The notes under the pieces are model-generated. The model was not told the DNA's origin. It was given only the letters and a program-made list of their open reading frames with translations, and searched no databases. From CAVOBC01 sp963693635 (GTDB lineage Bacteria > Pseudomonadota > Gammaproteobacteria > Pseudomonadales > Azotimanducaceae), in the NCBI GenBank assembly GCA_963693635.1, contig CAVOBC010000267.1, forward strand, positions 1 through 6,720: a stretch of 6,720 nucleotides of DNA, written 5' to 3'. Below, in pieces: positions 1 through 4,900 of this stretch. The position numbers were made by a program, and so were the translations under genes. Every line of letters begins with the position of its first letter. The stretch's first letter is position 1.

Positions 1-408
1 GGCGATGCCCAGCTGAAGTTCATGTCCAAGATCAGTGGCGGCATCAAGCTTGCGCTTGCTCAATATCGTGAGCTGGAATCTTTTGCGCAGTTCGCTTCTG
101 ACCTCGACGAGGCGTCACGCCGGCAGCTCGAGCACGGCGAGCGCGTTACCGAGCTGATGAAGCAGAAGCAATATTCGCCGATGTCGGTCGCGGAGATGGG
201 AATTGTCCTTTACGCCGCCAACGAAGGCTTCCTCGAAGACGTGGAGGTCAACAAGCTCCTCGATTTCGAGGCGGCGCTCGTTTCCTACATGAATGCGGAA
301 CACGCCGAGTTCATGAAGACCGCAAACGATACCGGCGTCTATTCGGACGAGGTAGAAGCAACGATGAAGGCCGCGATTGAGACCTTCAAGAGCACACAGA
401 CCTGGTGA
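1..408 (+). CDS. atpA: ATP synthase F1 subunit alpha, C-terminal part (5' end outside window)
   Basis: This is the C-terminal helical domain of the alpha subunit of F1Fo ATP synthase, the non-catalytic nucleotide-binding partner of beta in the alpha3beta3 hexamer. The frame is open from base 1 (GDAQLKFM...) to the TGA at 406-408, giving 135 residues. The window therefore opens inside the gene, and the ATG at 22 is internal, not a start. Recognisable conserved stretches are SGGIKLALAQYRELESFAQF, FASDLDEASRRQLEHG and LMKQKQYSPMSVAEM, which follow E. coli AtpA closely to the end (FKSTQTW against FKATQSW). The P-loop and arginine finger lie upstream of the window and cannot be checked. It is the first of four atp genes in operon order, and atpG follows after 59 bp. 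Identification is by remembered family sequence and gene order. Confidence 0.97.
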   Translation, partial: GDAQLKFMSKISGGIKLALAQYRELESFAQFASDLDEASRRQLEHGERVTELMKQKQYSPMSVAEMGIVLYAANEGFLEDVEVNKLLDFEAALVSYMNAEHAEFMKTANDTGVYSDEVEATMKAAIETFKSTQTW

Positions 409-411
409 TCC

Positions 412-424
412 CGGCGGTTCGCCG
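412..424 (+). other. small GC hairpin in the atpA-atpG gap
   Basis: CGGCG (412-416) and CGCCG (420-424) form a 5-bp stem with a 3-nt loop, starting four bases after the atpA stop. An alternative fold is GCGG-TTCG-CCGC (414-425) with a UUCG tetraloop. No T-run follows, so it is not a terminator. It could stabilise or mark a processing point between atpA and atpG, but a stem this short can arise by chance in GC-rich DNA. Confidence 0.3.
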
Positions 425-448
425 CACTCGATACCGCAAGTGCTAACT

Positions 449-479
449 TTTATGTCAGGTACACTTTATGTCAGGTACA
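449..479 (+). repeat. 15-bp tandem direct repeat across the atpG start codon
   Basis: TTTATGTCAGGTACA occurs at 449-463 and again at 465-479, identical over 15 bases with a period of 16. The second copy contains the real atpG ATG (468). The first copy contains an ATG at 452 that is out of frame with it. The CAGG of the first copy (456-459) lies 8 nt before the ATG at 468 and is the only Shine-Dalgarno-like sequence for atpG. The repeat is therefore part of the translation start region. It looks like a small local duplication. Confidence 0.9.
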
Positions 480-1328
480 AAGGAACTTAAAACCCAGATC
501 ACCAGCATCAAGAGCACTCAGAAGATCACCAAGGCGATGGAAATGGTGGCAATGAGTCGGATGCGGCGAACGCAGGAGCGGATGGCCAGGGGCCGGCCGT
601 ACTCGGATCTGATTCGCTCGGTGATTGGTCACGTGGCCCACGCGTCGCCGGAGTACCGGCACACGTTTATGGTGGAGCGGGAGGTCAAGCGCGTCGGCTT
701 CATCGTGATCACGACGGACCGCGGACTGTGCGGTGGTCTCAACATCAACTTGCTGAAAGCCGTGGTCAACGCCATGCAGGAGTGGGACAGCAAGGATGTG
801 GAGATTGATCTCTGTCTGATCGGCAACAAAGGTGTGCAGTTTTTCAATAGTTACGGCGGCAACGTTATCGCTTCCGGCAGTCACCTGTCTGAGACGCCCG
901 TTCTCAGCGATCTGATCGGCAGTATTAAAGTGATGCTTGACGCGTTCGAAGAAGGCCGCGTGGACAAGGTCTTCCTTGCCAACAACCTCTTTGTCTCAAC
1001 GATGACGCAGGAGCCGGTGGTCTCGCAGCTTCTGCCGCTGAATCCGGATTCCGACGCGTCGCTTGATCACCGCTGGGATTACCTTTACGAACCTGACGCC
1101 CACGATCTGCTTGACGGTTTGCTCACCCGCTTTCTGGAGTCTCAGGTCTACCAGGCGGTCGTGGAGAACGTCGCGTGCGAACAAGCGGCCAAGATGATCG
1201 CCATGAAGGCTGCGACCGAGAGTGCGGGCGAGCTGATCGATGAGCTGCAACTCATCATGAACAAGGCGCGACAGTCGAGTATTACCCAGGAGCTCGCTGA
1301 AATTGTGGGTGGCGCGGCGGCGGTATAA
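468..1328 (+). CDS. atpG: ATP synthase F1 subunit gamma
   Basis: This is the central rotor shaft of F1, whose N- and C-terminal helices form a coiled coil inside alpha3beta3 and couple proton flow to ATP synthesis. It is 286 residues long, against 287 in E. coli. The N-terminal helix carries the family signature (SIKSTQKITKAMEMVA, about residues 13-28). TDRGLCGGLNIN lies at 83-94 with the conserved Cys88. WDYLYEPD is at 203-210, ESQVYQAVVEN at 224-234, and the C-terminal helix ends SITQELAEIVGGAAAV. The start at 468 fits the usual M(S/A)GxKEL/I N-terminus. A second, out-of-frame ATG lies 16 bp upstream in a direct repeat. The ribosome site is weak (CAGG at 456-459). Only one gamma is needed per three beta, so weaker translation than beta would be expected. 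The VAMSRMRR stretch differs from the commoner VAASKMR, a conservative change. Confidence 0.98.
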   Translation: MSGTKELKTQITSIKSTQKITKAMEMVAMSRMRRTQERMARGRPYSDLIRSVIGHVAHASPEYRHTFMVEREVKRVGFIVITTDRGLCGGLNINLLKAVVNAMQEWDSKDVEIDLCLIGNKGVQFFNSYGGNVIASGSHLSETPVLSDLIGSIKVMLDAFEEGRVDKVFLANNLFVSTMTQEPVVSQLLPLNPDSDASLDHRWDYLYEPDAHDLLDGLLTRFLESQVYQAVVENVACEQAAKMIAMKAATESAGELIDELQLIMNKARQSSITQELAEIVGGAAAV

Positions 1329-1330
1329 CG

Positions 1331-1344
1331 GCCTGCTTTCAGGC
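1331..1344 (+). other. intergenic hairpin A, atpG-atpD gap
   Basis: GCCTG (1331-1335) and CAGGC (1340-1344) form a 5-bp stem with the 4-nt loop CTTT, two bases after the atpG stop codon. No U-run follows, so it is not an intrinsic terminator. Its 5' arm could instead pair with the 3' arm of the second hairpin at 1369-1383. Confidence 0.35.
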
Positions 1345-1368
1345 GCAGAAAACAGATTAAGACAAGTG

Positions 1369-1383
1369 GCCTGCCGGGCAGGC
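1369..1383 (+). other. intergenic hairpin B, upstream of the atpD ribosome site
   Basis: GCCTGC (1369-1374) and GCAGGC (1378-1383) form a perfect 6-bp GC-rich stem with a 3-nt loop (CGG). It ends 17 nt before the GAGG of the atpD ribosome site. It does not cover that site or lead into a T-run. It may act as a spacer or processing and stability element between the gamma and beta cistrons. That role is inference only. Confidence 0.4.
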
Positions 1384-1398
1384 GACCAAGACCTTCTA

Positions 1399-1405
1399 GA
1401 GAGGA
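1399..1405 (+). promoter_or_regulatory. strong ribosome binding site of atpD
   Basis: The run GAGAGGA holds GAGG at 1401-1404, 8 nt before the ATG at 1413. It is the best Shine-Dalgarno match of the three complete atp genes here. This agrees with the need for three beta subunits per complex. Confidence 0.8.
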
Positions 1406-1412
1406 AAGTGTA

Positions 1413-2789
1413 ATGGGCAGTGGCAAGATCGTATCGGTGATTGGTGCCGTGATCGACGTGGAATTCTCGCGCGACGAGGTTCCTCAGGTCTATGACGCGT
1501 TGATGGTGACAGGCCCGGAATTGACGCTGGAAGTCCAGCAGCAGTTGGGTGACGGTGTTGTGCGAACGATCGCCATGGGCAGTTCCGAAGGGCTGAGTCG
1601 CGGCCTTGACGTGACCAACACGAACGAGCCGATCATGGTCCCCGTGGGTGAAGAAACCCTTGGGCGCATCATGGACGTGCTCGGCAAGCCGATTGATGAC
1701 CGCGGCCCGATTGGCGAGAAAACGCGGATGCCCATCCACCGCGCGCCACCGTCCTATGAAGAGCAAGCCGGCAGCATGGAAATCCTTGAGACGGGGGTTA
1801 AAGTCATCGATCTGATTTGCCCGTTCGCCAAAGGCGGCAAGGTTGGCCTCTTCGGTGGTGCCGGCGTTGGCAAGACCGTCACGATGCTTGAGTTGATCAA
1901 CAACATCGCCAAAGAGCACAGTGGCTTGTCAGTGTTTGCCGGCGTGGGTGAGCGAACCCGCGAGGGCAACGACTTCTACCACGAGATGCAGGATGCGAAG
2001 GTCATTGACAAGATTGCGATGGTCTTCGGGCAGATGAACGAGCCGCCGGGCAACCGTCTGCGGGTCGCCTTGTCCGGTCTGACGATGGCCGAGAAGTTTC
2101 GGGACGACGGCCGAGACGTTTTGCTGTTTGTCGACAACATCTACCGATACACACTCGCCGGGACGGAAGTATCGGCCCTCCTCGGGCGGATGCCCTCGGC
2201 TGTTGGTTACCAGCCGACCCTTGCCGGCGAGATGGGTGCGTTGCAGGAACGCATCACGACGACAAAGGACGGGTCGATCACATCGGTGCAGGCGGTGTAT
2301 GTACCGGCTGATGACCTGACCGACCCGTCGCCCGCGACCACGTTCGCGCACCTTGATTCAACGGTGACGTTGTCCCGCGACATCGCGTCGCTCGGCATCT
2401 ATCCCGCGGTCGACCCGCTCGATTCCACGAGCCGCCAGCTCGACCCGCTCGTGGTGGGCGAGGAGCACTACGATGTTGCGCAGGGCGTACAGGAAGTGCT
2501 GCAGAAGTATAAGGAACTGAAGGACATCATCGCGATTCTGGGGATGGACGAGCTGTCGGAAGAAGACAAGCAAACAGTCTACCGCGCACGAAAGGTGACG
2601 CAGTTTTTCTCTCAGCCGATGCACGTTGCAGAGGTGTTTACCGGTGCACCGGGCATTTACGTGTCGCTCGCGGATACGGTTCGGAGCTTTAGGGCGATCC
2701 TGGATGGCGAGTGCGACGACCTTCCGGAGCAGGCGTTTTACATGGTGGGCAACATCGAACAGGCCCGGGAGCGCGCGAGCGAAGTGTAA
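1413..2789 (+). CDS. atpD: ATP synthase F1 subunit beta (catalytic)
   Basis: This is the catalytic subunit of F1, binding ADP and phosphate and releasing ATP as gamma rotates. It is 458 residues long (E. coli 460). An N-terminal beta-barrel covers about residues 1-75. The nucleotide-binding domain follows, with the P-loop GGAGVGKT at 148-155 (Lys154, Thr155), GERTREGND at 179-187 holding the catalytic Glu180 and Arg181, and Walker B LLFVD ending at Asp241. NIYRYTLAGTEVSALLGRMP follows, and the adenine-contacting Tyr330 is in LGIYPAVDPLDS. The C-terminal helical domain has an intact DELSEED at 379-385, the lever that contacts gamma and epsilon. All catalytic residues are present. The start at 1413 fits the usual M-x-x-GKIVxVIGAV N-terminus and has a good ribosome site. 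Sequence similarity to gammaproteobacterial AtpD (remembered, not computed) is very high. It is co-directional with atpG and atpC. Confidence 0.99.
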   Translation: MGSGKIVSVIGAVIDVEFSRDEVPQVYDALMVTGPELTLEVQQQLGDGVVRTIAMGSSEGLSRGLDVTNTNEPIMVPVGEETLGRIMDVLGKPIDDRGPIGEKTRMPIHRAPPSYEEQAGSMEILETGVKVIDLICPFAKGGKVGLFGGAGVGKTVTMLELINNIAKEHSGLSVFAGVGERTREGNDFYHEMQDAKVIDKIAMVFGQMNEPPGNRLRVALSGLTMAEKFRDDGRDVLLFVDNIYRYTLAGTEVSALLGRMPSAVGYQPTLAGEMGALQERITTTKDGSITSVQAVYVPADDLTDPSPATTFAHLDSTVTLSRDIASLGIYPAVDPLDSTSRQLDPLVVGEEHYDVAQGVQEVLQKYKELKDIIAILGMDELSEEDKQTVYRARKVTQFFSQPMHVAEVFTGAPGIYVSLADTVRSFRAILDGECDDLPEQAFYMVGNIEQARERASEV

Positions 2790-2850
2790 CGGGCGGGCGA
2801 ATGTTAATTGCGACTCTGGCAGATGGGCAGATATAAGCGGATAGATTGTT

Positions 2851-3273
2851 ATGGCAAATAAGGTCCGATGCAACATCGTGAGCGCTCAAGAGCAAATCTT
2901 CAGTGGCGATGTGGAGATGGTGGTGGCAACAGGCACACTCGGCGAGCTGGGAATCTATCCCGGACACACTGCGCTGCTGTCTGGCATCAAGCCTGGGCCT
3001 ATCAAGCTCGTGCTTGAGGGGGGCGAAGAAGAGATGTTCTTTGCGTCGGGCGGCTTTATCGAAGTGCAGCCATCGGCGATCACTATTCTTGCCGACACCG
3101 CGCTGCGTGCAGACGACCTGGATGAGGCCGCCGCGATTGCCGCGCAACAGGAGGCCGAGCGCCAACTCAGTGATCAAAAGTCTGATTTCGACTACACGCG
3201 GGTCCAGGCTAACCTGCAAGAGCAGGCGGCGATGCTCCGCACCGTACGCAGGTTCCGCGACCAGCGACGGTAG
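2851..3273 (+). CDS. atpC: ATP synthase F1 subunit epsilon
   Basis: This rotor subunit joins gamma to the c-ring and can inhibit ATP hydrolysis through its C-terminal helices. It is 140 residues long (E. coli 139). The N-terminal beta-sandwich shows the family pattern: VSAQEQIFSGDVE (10-22), GELGIYPGHTALLSGIKPG (31-49), SGGFIEVQP (66-74) and LADTALRADDLDEA (80-93). The C-terminal helical part (about 90-140) is Gln/Glu/Ala-rich and ends in a strongly basic tail with six Arg in the last 11 residues. ATG 2851 is the only start that gives the usual N-terminus. Its ribosome site is poor (AAGCGGA, 2835-2841, 9 nt before the ATG). It is the last gene of the atp operon, and a terminator follows 31 bp after its TAG. 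Confidence 0.97.
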   Translation: MANKVRCNIVSAQEQIFSGDVEMVVATGTLGELGIYPGHTALLSGIKPGPIKLVLEGGEEEMFFASGGFIEVQPSAITILADTALRADDLDEAAAIAAQQEAERQLSDQKSDFDYTRVQANLQEQAAMLRTVRRFRDQRR

Positions 3274-3304
3274 CTAACGGCCGGTTTCGTTCCGAATCAG
3301 ATAT

Positions 3305-3336
3305 AAAAAGGGGTGACATTCGTGTCCCCTTTTTTT
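3305..3336 (+). terminator. Rho-independent terminator of the atp operon
   Basis: AAAAAGGGG (3305-3313) pairs with CCCC plus the T-tract (3326-3334). Inside this, ACA (3316-3318) pairs with TGT (3323-3325) around a TTCG loop, leaving a 2-nt bulge (TG). A second register pairs GACA with TGTC and leaves a single T bulge. Seven T follow the C-run (3330-3336). It begins 31 nt after the atpC stop, as expected for the end of the operon. The five A on the 5' side would act as a short U-run on the opposite strand, so it may work in both directions, although no minus-strand gene is near. Confidence 0.9.
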
Positions 3337-3405
3337 GCCTTTTCCCCTCTACCGTCCGGCGTAACTGACTTTGGAGCGTCGTTCTCTGGTGGAGGCGTCG
3401 CCCGG

Positions 3406-3415
3406 GTTGGCCAAC
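3406..3415. repeat. 10-bp perfect palindrome in the glmU leader
   Basis: GTTGGCCAAC reads the same on both strands. It lies just upstream of the candidate -35 box at 3425, directly after a CCCGGG palindrome (3401-3406). It could be a half of an operator or a chance palindrome. I know of no regulator with this exact site. Confidence 0.35.
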
Positions 3416-3424
3416 GGACGGCTT

Positions 3425-3451
3425 TTGGCTGGTTGCCGGCCGGAGTAAACT
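3425..3451 (+). promoter_or_regulatory. possible sigma-70-type promoter for glmU-glmS
   Basis: TTGGCT (3425-3430) resembles a -35 box (4 of 6 consensus bases) and TAAACT (3446-3451) a -10 box. The spacer is 15 bp, shorter than the ideal 17. It would start transcription near 3458, giving a leader of about 35 nt before glmU. A promoter is expected between the terminator at 3305-3336 and glmU, and this is the best match I see by eye. It is weak, and another site in 3337-3492 is quite possible. Confidence 0.25.
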
Positions 3452-3466
3452 CTTCGCCCCGAATAA

Positions 3467-3476
3467 GCGACGTCGC
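3467..3476. repeat. 10-bp perfect palindrome 16 bp before the glmU start
   Basis: GCGACGTCGC is a perfect inverted repeat between the candidate promoter and the glmU ATG. It could bind a dimeric regulator or, in RNA, fold only with a very tight loop. Function is unknown. Confidence 0.35.
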
Positions 3477-3492
3477 ATCTGGCATTAGAAAT

Positions 3493-4851
3493 ATGGCCCT
3501 AGAAATCATCATCCTCGCTGCCGGCATGGGCAAGCGCATGCAATCCGACCTGCCGAAGGTGCTGCACCCCATCGGCGGCAAGCCGATGTTGCAACACCTG
3601 ATCGACAATACGCGACAGGTCAACGCCGCGCGTATCCATATCGTGATTGGCACCGGTGGTGAGCAGGTCCGGTCAGCGCTGGCGGCCGACGACATCAACT
3701 GGGTCATTCAGAGCGAGCAGTTGGGGACTGGCCATGCGGCCCTGCAGGCGTTGCCCGCGTGTGATCCTGCCAACGATGTATTGATACTGCTGGGTGATGC
3801 CCCGCTCGTGCAGAGCGGCACGATGCGATCACTCCTGGACCTCGGTGCTGATCTCGCGCTCTTGACCGTACGCGTTCCGGACCCAACTGGGTATGGACGC
3901 ATCACCCGCGCTGACAACGGCACCGTGCGGAGCATTGTCGAACAGGGCGATGTTACCGAACAAGAGAACCTGATCGACGAAATTAACACCGGCGTGATGG
4001 CGGCCAGGGCGAGTGACTTTTTGCGATGGTTGGACGACGTAACACCGGACAACGCCCAGCGTGAATACCAGCTTACCGACGTGGTCCGGATCGCGGCCGC
4101 TGGCGGCGAATCTGTCCAGTCATTCGTTGCGGCCGATCCGGCCGAGGTGGCAGGCGTCAACGACCGCGTCAAGCTCGCTGAATCCGAACGTGTTTTCCAG
4201 CGTTGGGTGGCGAGGGATCTCATGCTTGCGGGTGCAAGCCTCGCTGACCCTGCGCGAATCGACGTGCGCGGCAAGCTGACCGTCGGGCGTGACGTTGAGA
4301 TCGATGTTAATTGCGTGTTCGAGGGCGAAGTTCACCTGGCGAGTGGCGTGCGGGTGATGGCGAACTGTTGCATCAGTGACTCGTCCATTGGAGAAGGTTC
4401 CGTCGTGAAACCCAATAGCGTCGTGGACGGGGCAGTGGTGGAGTCGGGTTGCAGCGTCGGTCCATTCGCGCGGCTTCGACCGGGGGCCCATCTCGAAGAC
4501 CAGGTGGCAATCGGCAACTTTGTGGAGGTCAAGAAGAGTCACGTTGGCCGTGGCACGAAGGCGAGCCATCTCGCTTATCTGGGCGATGCAACCATTGGTC
4601 GCGACGTCAATATCGGCGCTGGTACCATCACCTGCAACTATGATGGAGTGAACAAGCATCCAACGACGATCGGTGACGATGTTTTTGTCGGCACCAACAC
4701 GTCGCTGGTTGCCCCCGTCACGATTAGCGATGGGTCGACCATTGCTGCGGGATCCACGATTACCAGGAACGTTGCCGAAAACGCCCTCGCCCTCGGTCGT
4801 GCACGCCAGGTGCAAAAATCGAACTGGCCGCGTCCGGTGAAGAAGAGCTGA
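3493..4851 (+). CDS. glmU: bifunctional GlcN-1-P acetyltransferase / GlcNAc-1-P uridylyltransferase
   Basis: This cytoplasmic enzyme makes UDP-GlcNAc in two steps: acetyl-CoA plus GlcN-1-P gives GlcNAc-1-P, and then UTP is used to add UMP. It is 452 residues long (E. coli 456). The N-terminal uridylyltransferase domain has LAAGMGKRM (8-16), Lys22 in LPKVLH, QLGTGHA (76-82), GDAPL (101-105) with Mg-ligand Asp102, GYGRI (133-137), EINTG (163-167) and Asn223, the second Mg ligand. The C-terminal left-handed beta-helix acetyltransferase domain has GPFARLRPG (Arg329), Lys347, the catalytic His359 in SHLAYLGD, NIGAGTITCNYDG (373-385) and a tail ending RPVKKS. A Thr401 sits where E. coli has the acetyl-CoA-contacting Ser405. 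The frame stays open back to 3313, but that extension overlaps the terminator and has no homology, so the ATG at 3493 (MALEIIILAAG) is the start. No clear Shine-Dalgarno precedes it. Confidence 0.98.
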   Translation: MALEIIILAAGMGKRMQSDLPKVLHPIGGKPMLQHLIDNTRQVNAARIHIVIGTGGEQVRSALAADDINWVIQSEQLGTGHAALQALPACDPANDVLILLGDAPLVQSGTMRSLLDLGADLALLTVRVPDPTGYGRITRADNGTVRSIVEQGDVTEQENLIDEINTGVMAARASDFLRWLDDVTPDNAQREYQLTDVVRIAAAGGESVQSFVAADPAEVAGVNDRVKLAESERVFQRWVARDLMLAGASLADPARIDVRGKLTVGRDVEIDVNCVFEGEVHLASGVRVMANCCISDSSIGEGSVVKPNSVVDGAVVESGCSVGPFARLRPGAHLEDQVAIGNFVEVKKSHVGRGTKASHLAYLGDATIGRDVNIGAGTITCNYDGVNKHPTTIGDDVFVGTNTSLVAPVTISDGSTIAAGSTITRNVAENALALGRARQVQKSNWPRPVKKS

Positions 4852-4885
4852 TCTTTGGACGCCCGGCCGATTCATAAATTGGGGT

Positions 4886-4893
4886 AAGAGGAG
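4886..4893 (+). promoter_or_regulatory. strong ribosome binding site of glmS
   Basis: AAGAGGAG lies 7 nt before the ATG at 4901 and is close to the ideal Shine-Dalgarno sequence. I see no upstream complement within the 49-bp glmU-glmS gap that would mask it. Confidence 0.8.
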
Positions 4894-4900
4894 CAGGTTA

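Noticed and set aside
22..408. A 128-residue gene starting at the ATG at 22
   Set aside because: The frame is open from base 1 and continues the AtpA sequence upstream (GDAQLKF), so this ATG is internal.
996..1919. A 307-residue open frame on the minus strand
   Set aside because: It lies antisense to atpG and atpD, crosses the gene boundary, and shows no recognisable domain. Long antisense frames are common opposite GC-rich genes with this codon use.
2801..2836. A 12-codon ORF (MLIATLADGQI) in the atpD-atpC gap
   Set aside because: It has no convincing ribosome site or homology, and short ORFs of this size are expected by chance.
3313..3492. N-terminal extension of glmU by 60 residues from a GTG at 3313
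   Set aside because: It begins inside the terminator hairpin and has no resemblance to GlmU. The family N-terminus (xxIIILAAG) begins at the ATG at 3493, giving the normal length of 452.
4120..4875. A 251-residue open frame on the minus strand opposite glmU
   Set aside because: It is a shadow of glmU with no recognisable family, and the + strand gene is certain.
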